A DNA stretch of 14,683 nucleotides from an uncultured Eubacterium sp. (GCA_905236735.1 CAJOOU010000117.1:1-14683); one strand, 5' to 3'. Shown: positions 1 through 6,607, numbered from the stretch's first letter. Program-made: numbers and translations. The notes: a model not told the origin generated them from the sequence alone.

Positions 1-194
1 CCGCCTGCCTGTGCAATTTCAGACATTGCATTGTAAGCTTCGTCTACTTTACCTACGGACTTCTGTAAGTCGATAATGTAGATACCGTTTCTCTCTGTGT
101 AGATGTACGGAGCCATCTTAGGATTCCATCTTCTTGTCTGGTGACCGAAGTGTACACCTGCTTCTAATAACTGTTTCATTGAAATAACGCCCAT
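1..194 (-). CDS. rpsB: 30S ribosomal protein S2, 5' part only
   Basis: Ribosomal protein S2 binds the small ribosomal subunit and is needed for S1 binding and translation initiation. Only the first 64 codons lie in the window; the rest continues past base 1. The N-terminus reads MGVISMKQLLEAGVHFGHQT followed by RRWNPKM, the near-invariant start of bacterial S2, and then the YIYTERNGIYIIDLQK segment, very close to Bacillus S2. The ATG at 194-192 is preceded by GGAGG (207-203) at 8 nt spacing. The gene lies downstream of the flagellar operon on the same strand, separated by a terminator and a promoter-like site, so it is probably an independent unit, usually followed by tsf. rpsB directly after the fla/che operon is also the arrangement in B. 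subtilis. Identification is secure. Confidence 0.97.
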   Translation of the reverse strand, partial: MGVISMKQLLEAGVHFGHQTRRWNPKMAPYIYTERNGIYIIDLQKSVGKVDEAYNAMSEIAQAG

Positions 195-236
195 TTTTCT
201 TACCTCCATTGGTTAATTCTTCCATATGCTTCATCT

Positions 237-266
237 TTTATCACAACCATAGGCACCGCGTGACAA
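237..266 (-). promoter_or_regulatory. Candidate sigma-A promoter of rpsB
   Basis: On the minus strand there is a -35 like TTGTCA (266-261), an 18 nt spacer and a -10 like GATAAA (242-237). The spacer ends in TGT, so the -10 is of the extended TGn type. Transcription would start near 230, giving a leader of roughly 36 nt before the rpsB ATG at 194. The position, between the operon terminator and rpsB, is what is expected for a separately controlled ribosomal protein gene. The hexamers are imperfect (5/6 and 4/6), so this is a prediction only. Confidence 0.45.
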
Positions 267-351
267 AATCCACATATGTGTTTATTCTGTTTCCTTCATG
301 CGATACATAAGACTTATGCCCTCTCAAAACCACAGATGAATTTCTGCATTC

Positions 352-380
352 AAAAAGGCATGCTTTCTCACATGCCTTTC
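352..380 (-). terminator. Intrinsic terminator of the fla/che operon
   Basis: Read on the minus strand, a 9-bp perfect stem AAAGGCATG / CATGCCTTT (379-371 with 362-354) encloses an 8-nt loop and runs into a short T tract (TTTTT, 356-352). It lies about 70 nt after the stop codon of the last operon gene (stop at 453-451) and before the rpsB promoter-like site. It therefore probably ends most flagellar transcripts. The T tract is short, so some readthrough into rpsB is possible. Confidence 0.7.
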
Positions 381-450
381 AATATTATCATAATTATGTT
401 TTAAATGCAAGAGTGTAATTATATTCCTCCCGGCACTTTTCTACGGGCTT

Positions 451-1020
451 TTAGAGATGACTTCTTCTTAATAAAATTGCCGTAATCTCTTCGTAGCTTA
501 ATCCCGAAGTGATTTCGTAAGTACCGGTGCGGAGTTTTCTCTCATATCCGTTATTGATAAGATAGTTGTTGTAATCACCGGCATCATCTATCAGTCCTGC
601 CTCATACAGATGTCTTGACACCGTTTCAGAGCCGTCCGAACTGCCTACCGTAAATGATACAGTTTTGGTTTCTTCATGAGTCGTCACCTCATCCGAATTA
701 TCCTCTTTGGTTACCTCAGCTGTTTCTTCTGCATCCTCTTCCGAATTATCTTCTTTTCTTACATCCTCTCCGCTTTCAGCGGTAGTCTCGTCATCCTGCG
801 CCCCGGCAGCATCTCCCGTGGCATACATCTCCTTCATAGTCATCGAATCGCTCTCATCCGATGCATCTCCGGAAGCGAGTACATATCCGAGTTCTTCGGC
901 TCTTTTTATTGCATTTTCATCCGTAAGAATACCGCCTTTTGAGTTTACCTCTATCATAAGTATTACTGTGGCGGTGAGAATACCTATGCCTATTCCTCTA
1001 AGATAATATTTAAATCTCAT
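451..1020 (-). CDS. Membrane-anchored protein with MltG/YceG LysM-like domain, no catalytic domain
   Basis: A 189 aa protein of unproven function. Residues 8-24 form one hydrophobic segment, likely an uncleaved membrane anchor. Residues about 51-116 are an acidic, Glu/Asp/Ser/Thr-rich, probably disordered linker. Residues about 118-186 resemble the LysM-like subdomain that precedes the catalytic part of the endolytic transglycosylase MltG: VSFTVGSS, then a short helix with LYEAGLID, and finally GTYEITSGLSYEEI. MltG proteins are usually above 300 aa and continue with a YceG catalytic domain; this one stops after the LysM-like part, so lytic activity is unlikely. It may bind peptidoglycan, but that is inference. 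The ATG at 1020 is preceded by AGGAGA (1036-1031), which overlaps the stop codon of the gene before. It is the last gene before the operon terminator. Such proteins may be auto-annotated as MltG, which would overstate what is present. Confidence 0.8.
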   Translation of the reverse strand: MRFKYYLRGIGIGILTATVILMIEVNSKGGILTDENAIKRAEELGYVLASGDASDESDSMTMKEMYATGDAAGAQDDETTAESGEDVRKEDNSEEDAEETAEVTKEDNSDEVTTHEETKTVSFTVGSSDGSETVSRHLYEAGLIDDAGDYNNYLINNGYERKLRTGTYEITSGLSYEEITAILLRRSHL

Positions 1021-1034
1021 CTTTCCACACTCTC

Positions 1035-1802
1035 CTATTTGCGGCTTTCATATAGATTAATTGCCAGTCTGACTTCTCCCATACCGACGCCTAAAGCTAT
1101 CGCTATATCCTTCTCGCTCCAGCCTCTTTTGTGATAGTCAATGATTTTGGCATTATTGTCTCTCTCGTCATACTGTTCTGTTTTTATCTGCGTGTTTAAA
1201 ACCGGCTCTTCCTTTTTAACAGGCTCTTTTTCCGTTTCATCTATCTCTGCGGAAAAAGCGTTGGACGAAAGCTGCTCAAGTTCATTTGAAACATCGACAA
1301 CATGGGCTTCTCTTTCAAATATTCCCGGCGAAACCTTCCCCTGTGATACACTGCTTTTTTCCGGCGAGCCGCCATCTTCTTTGATAGACTTTGCGCTTTC
1401 CAAAAGTCCCTTGTCAAGCTGTTTGGCCTGCGAAATTGATTTTTCGAGTTCCTCCTGCTTGCCTGAGAGCATATCATATAAAAACATTACCTCGTCATGA
1501 GCCTTATGCATATCATCAAGAACACCCTCAGAGTACTCTTTTATATTCATTACCTTATCGTTTGACTCTTTTTCCATCTGACGGGAAGCCTTTTCGGCAG
1601 ATTCGGATATGGCATCGTCAATGGTTTCGTCAATTTTTTGTCTGGCATTTTCGAGTCCTTTATTTACGATATCATTCATCCCGTCGCGGGTAACCTTTGA
1701 AAGATGCTCTATATCCTTTGGCGAAAGTTTCTCCGATACCATAAAACTTCCGAATATAAAGAAAAGTCCTATTATAATAAGTATTATTTCAAGTATTGTC
1801 AT
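1035..1802 (-). CDS. SwrB-like/DUF6115-type membrane-anchored coiled-coil protein
   Basis: A 255 aa protein with one N-terminal transmembrane segment (residues 4-22), a long charged region likely to form coiled coil (about 28-140), a Ser/Glu-rich linker (about 141-215) and a C-terminal segment (218-253) with a helix-turn-helix-like pattern: IIDYHKRGWSEKDIAIALGV followed by GEVRLAINLYESRK. The same layout, anchor plus coiled coil plus a short HTH-like tail, is known for SwrB (YlxL) of B. subtilis, which lies between sigD and rpsB and promotes flagellar basal body maturation. Here the gene lies between sigD/fapA and rpsB, so I infer a SwrB-type role; sequence identity to SwrB was not tested. 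The ATG at 1802 has GAGG (1814-1811) 8 nt upstream. It lies 18 nt after the preceding gene and 14 nt before the next. A role as a DNA-binding regulator is less likely given the membrane anchor. Confidence 0.75.
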   Translation of the reverse strand: MTILEIILIIIGLFFIFGSFMVSEKLSPKDIEHLSKVTRDGMNDIVNKGLENARQKIDETIDDAISESAEKASRQMEKESNDKVMNIKEYSEGVLDDMHKAHDEVMFLYDMLSGKQEELEKSISQAKQLDKGLLESAKSIKEDGGSPEKSSVSQGKVSPGIFEREAHVVDVSNELEQLSSNAFSAEIDETEKEPVKKEEPVLNTQIKTEQYDERDNNAKIIDYHKRGWSEKDIAIALGVGMGEVRLAINLYESRK

Positions 1803-1820
1803 TTTCCTATCCTCTGCTAT

Positions 1821-2150
1821 TTATATGGAAATATCAAACCCTGATGACATTCCTTTTATGCGGACGCTGCCGTCCTCTTCTTTCTTTTTTATTTTTTTCT
1901 TTGCAGGACCGATATATTCGTATTCGTTTTTGCCCTTTTCCTTTGCATCGAATTTCTCATCGGATTTATCTGCATTGTCATACTGCTGTACGGAATTAAG
2001 TTTTGTCTCTTCATCCTGTTCCTGAGCCTTATGCATGGCAAACTGCTGCATTTCCGGACGAATATCCTCTCCGGCTTTTATGCCGCTTAATTTATCCGTA
2101 TTAAGAGTCACTCCGCTATTGATATCATAACTGCCAATCGATATAGCCAT
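1821..2150 (-). CDS. Uncharacterised 109 aa protein of the flagellar operon
   Basis: I do not recognise this protein. It is small, hydrophilic and strongly charged, without signal peptide or membrane segment. It begins MAISIGSYDINSGVTLNTD, has a Gln/Asp/Glu/Lys-rich middle, a lysine cluster (AKKKIKKKEE, near residues 85-94) and ends GMSSGFDISI. The start is chosen at the ATG at 2150 because GAGGTGA (2162-2156) lies 5 nt upstream. An in-frame ATG at 2183 would add 11 residues and lies 8 nt from the fapA stop, but I see no comparably good ribosome binding site for it. The gene is between fapA and the SwrB-like gene, and cotranscription is likely. Function is unknown; its position suggests a flagellar or cell-envelope accessory role only by association. 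Confidence 0.7.
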   Translation of the reverse strand: MAISIGSYDINSGVTLNTDKLSGIKAGEDIRPEMQQFAMHKAQEQDEETKLNSVQQYDNADKSDEKFDAKEKGKNEYEYIGPAKKKIKKKEEDGSVRIKGMSSGFDISI

Positions 2151-2155
2151 AAAAA

Positions 2156-2162
2156 TCACCTC
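2156..2162 (-). promoter_or_regulatory. Ribosome binding site that fixes the start of the 109 aa protein
   Basis: GAGGTGA on the minus strand lies 5 nt before the ATG at 2150. It is a near-perfect anti-16S match and supports this start over the in-frame ATG at 2183. Confidence 0.7.
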
Positions 2163-2190
2163 GCTACATGTACCGCGCCTCAAAAGCCGG

Positions 2191-3795
2191 CTATTGCATT
2201 ATTCTGACATCACCTTTATCATACTTTATCTTGCAGCTTGCCCTTTTGTCTGTAAGCGTCTTGCTGCAATCCGATATATATACCGTAACTCCCGGATAGG
2301 CAAAACCTGTTACCTCCACGCAGGCCCCCTCGCAGTCGTCTATCTCTTCCTGAAGCTCACTAAGCTCATCTGACGCCTCGTCAATCTTGCGTTTCAAATC
2401 CGTATAAGCAACAGCGATATTTTTAAGGAAGGCAAGTTTGTCCTCCGGCAGCTCTATTTCCTTTCTGGCCACCTTTTCACCCATTCCTGTAAGAGTGGGC
2501 TCCATCCTGCTCCTCTCGCCCTCATACTGTTTGATGCTTTCGGTAAGTTCCTTTGCCCGTTTCCTTTTTGCCGGGTCTATTCCGACCTCTACCTCTGTTG
2601 CCGCTCCCATTGTCGAACCAAGGGTTTTGGTAATAACCTTTTTACCGGCCCTTATTCGTCCTCCGGTAATAAAGCCCTTTTCTCCCATTACCCTTACTTC
2701 AAGACCGGCAGCTACACTGCTGTGTATAATTGAATCGGCATTTATACTCTCTCCTGCGGTCACATCGGCATTTTCAAAGAATTTGCCTGTAACGCTCTGG
2801 TGCGCTTTAATGACCGCCTTGGACATACCATGCACACCTCCGGCAATAATGATTTTGCCTCCTGCCGTAAGGGTAGCCCCCTCAACAACTCCGCCTACTA
2901 CTATATCACCATCTGCCTTAACGGAAAAGCCCGAATTTACATTTCCCTTAATGTTGACGCTTCCCGAAAACTCAATGTCGCCTGTCGAATTATCTACATT
3001 TGCAGGCACCTGATATACATTGGAAACAAACACCTTGCCTTTTACCAGAGCCGCATGCCCCTGCACATCCGAATAGATTTCGGTTTCATCCGCATTTATT
3101 GAAATATTGTTGGCATAAGAAAGCCTGAGTCTTTTAACATTTGGCGGTTTCATCCTGGTTCCGTATACATCTATTCCGGGCTTGCCTTCTACCGCCTGAT
3201 GGAGTTTGGCAAGAAGTTCTCCCTCTTTTACCTCTGTAATCATATTAAGATTATGATAATCGACGGTTCCATCCTCTTTCAGTGTAGGCGCCATGTCCTT
3301 TTTGGTCTCAAAAAAATATTCTATCCACGCATCCTGTCCCATCTCAACCGGGACGCCTTCAGCTATAACATATTCAGTATTGTACCTTGGATTCTCAAGA
3401 AAATCTTTTATGACTTCGTCTTTGACACCATATCTTATTTTTTCAAGATTTATGGTAGCCCTTATATCAGCCTCTGTCATGGGTTTGCCGCCCACAGACG
3501 GTGGATAAAACACGGCCAGCCCCTTCATCTGATCTATGCTTGAATCAATTGTCATTACTCCGCTCGGTTCAAACGAAAGCTTATCGCAGAGTCTGAATGA
3601 TGTATCTTTTTCTTCTCCCTCTTCAGGTTCTTTCATGAACTCGTTTAGTCCAACCCTGTCAAAATCCCCAATGTTAATACACATTAAATATGTTGTAACA
3701 TCCTGATAAGAAGCCCATCTTCCTCCATCAGTAGGTGCTACAACATTTATAAAAGTACCGTTGTCTTTTATTTCAAGTTGAAAGTAGCCATTCAT
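2191..3795 (-). CDS. fapA: FapA (DUF342) family protein
   Basis: A 534 aa protein of the FapA/DUF342 family, first described as flagellar assembly protein A and linked in Vibrio to polar placement of proteins such as the glucose PTS component and HubP-type partners. The biochemical role in Firmicutes is not settled. The N-terminal part (about 1-250) is a mixed alpha/beta region containing the segment KPGIDVYG (205-212). Residues about 255-405 are Gly/Val/Ile-rich with short repeated strands such as ADGDIVVGGVVEGA and AGGKIIIAGGVHG, as in the right-handed beta-helix of the family. Residues about 407-488 are charged and likely coiled coil, and the last 45 residues form a small beta domain. The length fits the family. 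ATG 3795 has GGGGTGA (3808-3802) 6 nt upstream. It follows sigD by 50 nt, which supports a motility link. Confidence 0.9.
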   Translation of the reverse strand: MNGYFQLEIKDNGTFINVVAPTDGGRWASYQDVTTYLMCINIGDFDRVGLNEFMKEPEEGEEKDTSFRLCDKLSFEPSGVMTIDSSIDQMKGLAVFYPPSVGGKPMTEADIRATINLEKIRYGVKDEVIKDFLENPRYNTEYVIAEGVPVEMGQDAWIEYFFETKKDMAPTLKEDGTVDYHNLNMITEVKEGELLAKLHQAVEGKPGIDVYGTRMKPPNVKRLRLSYANNISINADETEIYSDVQGHAALVKGKVFVSNVYQVPANVDNSTGDIEFSGSVNIKGNVNSGFSVKADGDIVVGGVVEGATLTAGGKIIIAGGVHGMSKAVIKAHQSVTGKFFENADVTAGESINADSIIHSSVAAGLEVRVMGEKGFITGGRIRAGKKVITKTLGSTMGAATEVEVGIDPAKRKRAKELTESIKQYEGERSRMEPTLTGMGEKVARKEIELPEDKLAFLKNIAVAYTDLKRKIDEASDELSELQEEIDDCEGACVEVTGFAYPGVTVYISDCSKTLTDKRASCKIKYDKGDVRIMQ

Positions 3796-3845
3796 AGTCC
3801 TTCACCCCATATTTTATAAAGCTGCGTTTACTCCCCCAATAAGCT

Positions 3846-4610
3846 TTAATCCGTCAAAAGACCCATATAGCTGCCCATTGTTTTTTTCATTTTATTTATA
3901 GCCTTGGTATGAAGCTGTGAAACCCTCGATTCCGATACTTCAAATACCGCTGCTATCTCTTTTAAAGTCATTTCCTCATAGTAATAAAGTAAAATGACAT
4001 TGCGTTCTTTTTCTGTAAGTGTAGTAAGTGACTCCGCAAGTTTCTCTTTAAGTTCCTCTTTTTCAATTACCTCTTCCGGAGTATCAAATCTTGCTGTTGA
4101 CTGGAATGCACCTGCAGGCTCTCCTCCGGCATCCACAAACTCATTAAGTGAAATAACATTTGTTACTCCGAGCTGAGTCTGCCATTTGGTAAGTTCATCC
4201 CCTTCTATCCCAAGCTCTGCGGCAAGTTCATCATCAGATGCCACACGCCCCGTGCGAAGTTCGATTGCCTTTACGGCCTCATCTATCTTCTTTTGTTTCT
4301 GTCTGACTGTACGAGGAATCCAGTCCATCTTTCTTATCTGGTCTAAAATAGCGCCTCTAATTCTGAGGCTCGCATATGTTTCAAACTTAACCTCTTTTTC
4401 AAGATTGAACTTATCAATAGCATCTATAAGTCCGAAAATGCCGTAGCTTACCAAATCATCATATTCCACATTGTGTCCGAGGTACATACTCAGCTTCCCG
4501 GCAACTATTTTCACAAGCTGTGAATATTCGATGATTATCTGCTCTCTAAGTTCGGGTGTAGGAGAAACTTTATATTGCTCCCACAATTTTTCCTTATCAG
4601 GCTTCCCCAT
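3846..4610 (-). CDS. sigD: Flagellar sigma factor sigma-28 (SigD/FliA)
   Basis: A 254 aa alternative sigma factor that directs RNA polymerase to late flagellar, motility and chemotaxis promoters. Region 2 (about 25-95) contains DDLVSYGIFGLIDAIDKF, then FETYASLRIRGAILDQIRKM with DWIPRTVRQK next to it, the hallmark of sigma-28 rather than sporulation sigma factors. Region 3 spans about 105-185 and region 4 about 190-245, with the -35 recognising helix-turn-helix near 215-240 (TLKEIAAVFEVSESRVSQLH). The length matches SigD/FliA. ATG 4610 has GGAGG (4622-4618) 7 nt upstream. The gene stands after cheD near the end of the operon, as in B. subtilis, where this distal position affects how many cells reach the motile state. 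Its anti-sigma factor FlgM is not in the window. WhiG-type naming is also used for this family. Confidence 0.95.
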   Translation of the reverse strand: MGKPDKEKLWEQYKVSPTPELREQIIIEYSQLVKIVAGKLSMYLGHNVEYDDLVSYGIFGLIDAIDKFNLEKEVKFETYASLRIRGAILDQIRKMDWIPRTVRQKQKKIDEAVKAIELRTGRVASDDELAAELGIEGDELTKWQTQLGVTNVISLNEFVDAGGEPAGAFQSTARFDTPEEVIEKEELKEKLAESLTTLTEKERNVILLYYYEEMTLKEIAAVFEVSESRVSQLHTKAINKMKKTMGSYMGLLTD

Positions 4611-4641
4611 ATGATGTCCTCCCTGTCTGATGTCTCAAAAA

Positions 4642-4968
4642 CTACTGACCGCTTTCTATATTGGCAAGTTCCCCTTCAGACATCTCCTGTGCATCTCCTT
4701 CGGATTCATCTTCGCCTTCAACTATTGGTATATCTTCCAGAGGTTCATCCTCTGTCTCTTCACCTTCTTCTTCCTGATTTTCATCTTCCATCTTTATGTA
4801 CTTATCAAGAATGAATTTCACGATAAGTCCCAGCATATAAAAGATTACAAGAACAAGAATCAGCGTTATAAGATAATCTCTGGTATCTCTGCCCTTAAGT
4901 ATCATTGTCATTGCCGCAATAAATCCGGCAGTAAGCATTATAAGCGCAGGTATATTCTTAGTGTTCAT
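4642..4968 (-). CDS. Small two-TM protein with acidic tail, between cheD and sigD
   Basis: An unrecognised 108 aa protein. Two hydrophobic segments are visible, residues about 4-24 and 31-53, separated by a short positively charged loop (KGRDTRD). The C-terminal half (61-108) is extremely acidic, with runs such as EEEGEETEDEP, and probably disordered. By the positive-inside rule the KGRDTR loop would be cytoplasmic, which would put both termini outside, but the Lys-rich KFILDKYIKM at the end of the second segment argues the other way, so the topology is open. ATG 4968 has GGAGA a few bases upstream. The gene is 14 nt after cheD and 31 nt before sigD, so it is very likely in the operon. B. subtilis has nothing at this place. 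No function can be assigned. Confidence 0.75.
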   Translation of the reverse strand: MNTKNIPALIMLTAGFIAAMTMILKGRDTRDYLITLILVLVIFYMLGLIVKFILDKYIKMEDENQEEEGEETEDEPLEDIPIVEGEDESEGDAQEMSEGELANIESGQ

Positions 4969-4982
4969 AAATTTCTCCGGCT

Positions 4983-5468
4983 TTATATGGTCTTAACCGG
5001 TTTTCCTACCGATTTTATAAGATAATCGCCGCTCTCCGCATAAAGCTCCACGGTTCTACCGTAGTTAAGGCCGGTATCTTCCGCTATAAGCTTTATACCG
5101 TATTTTCTAAGTTCCGCCTTGGCTGCTTCGGCATTTCTCTCTCCGACATTGCCTATTGCGGAATTGCCTGAAAGAGCGAACATCTTTGCTCCTCCGGCAA
5201 GTTTTGCAACCATGTTAATCTTGTTGCAACCCATTGACTCCATTTTTTTAATCAGGTCTGCCAGACCTGTATCTACAAACTTAGCCCTGTTTGTATTATT
5301 TCTTATGGCTGTGGAATCAGGAAGCATGGCGTGTAAAAGTCCACCGATTTTATTCCTCTTATCCCAAATAGCCACTCCAACGCATGACCCGAGTCCCAGT
5401 GTCGTAATTGCATCCGGTGCTTTGCAGACATTGAGATCAGCCATACCGACTTTAATCATATTTCCCAT
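4983..5468 (-). CDS. cheD: Chemoreceptor glutamine deamidase CheD
   Basis: CheD deamidates specific glutamines of chemoreceptors (methyl-accepting chemotaxis proteins) and, by binding CheC, takes part in adaptation feedback. The 161 aa length is typical. The catalytic site is intact: Cys29 in the signature TLGLGSCVGV, His46 in GGLLHAMLP and Thr23 before the cysteine. These have the same spacing as the Cys27/His44/Thr21 triad of Thermotoga maritima CheD. The segment AKLAGGAKMF and the stretch NVGERNAEA with later NYGRTVEL are also family features. The start at ATG 5468 is supported by GGGAG (5478-5474), which touches the cheC stop codon; a second Met at position 4 would be too far from it. The gene follows cheC by 9 nt, fitting the known CheC-CheD complex. 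Confidence 0.96.
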   Translation of the reverse strand: MGNMIKVGMADLNVCKAPDAITTLGLGSCVGVAIWDKRNKIGGLLHAMLPDSTAIRNNTNRAKFVDTGLADLIKKMESMGCNKINMVAKLAGGAKMFALSGNSAIGNVGERNAEAAKAELRKYGIKLIAEDTGLNYGRTVELYAESGDYLIKSVGKPVKTI

Positions 5469-5477
5469 ATCTGCTCC

Positions 5478-6104
5478 CTACTCAAGCGAAATGCCTAACG
5501 ATGTCAGTATTTTATCGTATGAATCAATATCCGGTAACAATATAAAATAGCCGTTAAGCTGTACATCATCACCAAATGCTGTTTCAATCAGAAGTGCATT
5601 ATCTCCGTACTGTCCGAACTGTATTGCCGGTACCGACAAAATAGCCCCCGCCATGTCTATACATATGTATGGAACAGACGGAGTAATTGTAAGGTTTGTA
5701 AGTGAAGATAAAGCATTCAAGTATGATCCAGCAATAATATTACCAACCTCCATAATCGCAGACAAATCCATTTCCGAAAACTCTTCATTGTAGTTTTCAT
5801 CTCTCATCATCATCTTATTAACAAGATAATGAGCGGACTGCATATCCATAATAAACATCATACTTCCCGAAATATCATGCTGAACCTCAAGATAGATGCC
5901 CACTATAGCGTCCTCTTCATCGGAAATGGCGGAAGGGAGCTCTTGAAATGAAAGCAGCCTTACCTGAGGCACATCCATATCAAGTCTGAGCCCTAACATA
6001 CTGGCTATGGCCGTCGTTGCATTTCCGGCTCCAATATTACCTATTTCCTTAAGTACATCAAAGTACATACTGTTAACTTTATCTAAGATACCTTCTTCCG
6101 CCAC
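5478..6104 (-). CDS. cheC: CheY-P phosphatase CheC
   Basis: CheC dephosphorylates phosphorylated CheY, and its activity rises when it binds CheD. The 208 aa protein contains two copies of the phosphatase signature [DS]-x3-E-x2-N: Asp16-Glu20-Asn23 in FDVLKEIGNIGAGNA and Ser115-Glu119-Asn122 in LSAIMEVGNIIAG. Both active sites look intact. Length and order match B. subtilis and Thermotoga CheC rather than FliY (which carries a C-terminal FliN domain) or the shorter CheX. The start is a GTG at 6104 with a strong AAGGAGA (6118-6112) 7 nt upstream; the first ATG inside is 12 codons later and would cut into the helix leading to the first active site. cheW lies 24 nt before it and cheD 9 nt after. 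Confidence 0.95.
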   Translation of the reverse strand: MAEEGILDKVNSMYFDVLKEIGNIGAGNATTAIASMLGLRLDMDVPQVRLLSFQELPSAISDEEDAIVGIYLEVQHDISGSMMFIMDMQSAHYLVNKMMMRDENYNEEFSEMDLSAIMEVGNIIAGSYLNALSSLTNLTITPSVPYICIDMAGAILSVPAIQFGQYGDNALLIETAFGDDVQLNGYFILLPDIDSYDKILTSLGISLE

Positions 6105-6111
6105 TTTAATA

Positions 6112-6118
6112 TCTCCTT
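6112..6118 (-). promoter_or_regulatory. Ribosome binding site deciding the GTG start of cheC
   Basis: AAGGAGA on the minus strand is spaced 7 nt from the GTG at 6104-6102. No ATG is in reach, so cheC most likely uses this GTG. Confidence 0.7.
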
Positions 6119-6128
6119 TAACTATATC

Positions 6129-6593
6129 CTATGACAAAGGATTTTCTTTATCCTCGATAATCTTGTTGATGTCGAAAAGTGAAATCAGCTGCTCACCGTT
6201 CTTTCCGATACCGTTTATAAATGTATTGGATACATCCCTGCTGTTATTGTGCTCGATTTCATCCGGGCCCAAAGTAACAACCTCTCTTACTGCATCTACT
6301 ACTATGCCGAGATTACCATGCTCCTCAATTTTAAGTATAATGATTCGGCTGTCTTTTGTGAACTCATCATCACCCAAATCCATCTTTCTTCTGACACTCA
6401 TTACAGGTACTATCTCACCACGAAGATTGATTACACCCCTGAAATACTGCTGTGCCTTCGGAACTCTTGTAATCTTCTGCATACGTACAATATTGTCCAC
6501 ATACTTGATGTCAATACCATAGTTCTCACTGCCTATGAGGACTACGATGTACTGAATTCTATTATTTTCGTTTACTTCCATTAATTCATCCAT
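6129..6593 (-). CDS. cheW: Chemotaxis coupling protein CheW
   Basis: CheW links chemoreceptors to the kinase CheA in the membrane-associated arrays. The 154 aa protein is a single CheW domain. After a short N-terminal lead it shows QYIVVLIGSENYGIDIKYV, then ITRVPKAQQYFRGVINLRGE with the strongly conserved RGVINLRG core, and later DSRIIILKIEE and GIVVDAVREVVTL. The end lies within GEQLISLFDINKII, also typical. The length is normal and no receiver domain is attached, so it is CheW and not CheV. ATG 6593 has AAGGAGG (6608-6602) 8 nt upstream, overlapping the cheA stop codon, so its translation may be coupled to that of cheA. Confidence 0.95.
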   Translation of the reverse strand: MDELMEVNENNRIQYIVVLIGSENYGIDIKYVDNIVRMQKITRVPKAQQYFRGVINLRGEIVPVMSVRRKMDLGDDEFTKDSRIIILKIEEHGNLGIVVDAVREVVTLGPDEIEHNNSRDVSNTFINGIGKNGEQLISLFDINKIIEDKENPLS

Positions 6594-6607
6594 CTATCTG
6601 TCCTCCT

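Larger units (their letters stand above)
195..450. other. Intergenic region between the fla/che operon and rpsB
   Basis: This 256-nt stretch is the only sizeable gap in the window. It holds, on the minus strand, the hairpin terminator (352-380), the rpsB promoter-like site (237-266) and the rpsB ribosome binding site (203-207). Two short perfect palindromes lie upstream of the promoter: CATAAG-A-CTTATG at 306-318 and CACATATGTG at 271-280. No open reading frame with a ribosome binding site and no RNA gene were recognised. Confidence 0.6.

Noticed and set aside
707..1006. 99-codon open frame on the plus strand opposite the MltG-like gene
   Set aside because: Its Ser/Ala-rich protein is the reverse complement of the acidic repeat-like linker of the gene on the minus strand.
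2151..2183. Longer start (ATG 2183) for the 109 aa protein
   Set aside because: It leaves only 7 nt after fapA, has no good ribosome binding site, and would put the strong GAGGTGA site inside the coding sequence.
2438..3013. 191-codon open frame on the plus strand opposite fapA
   Set aside because: It lies fully antisense to a clear FapA gene, its product is Ser/Pro/Leu low-complexity typical of a complementary-strand frame, and no convincing ribosome binding site or family motif is seen.
3802..3860. TATAAA (3818-3813) as an internal promoter for fapA
   Set aside because: The start point would fall in or next to the fapA ribosome binding site at 3808-3802, and no acceptable -35 lies 16-18 nt upstream.
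6007..6522. 171-codon open frame on the plus strand across cheC/cheW
   Set aside because: It is antisense to two genes with intact catalytic or family motifs, and the predicted protein shows no recognisable domain.
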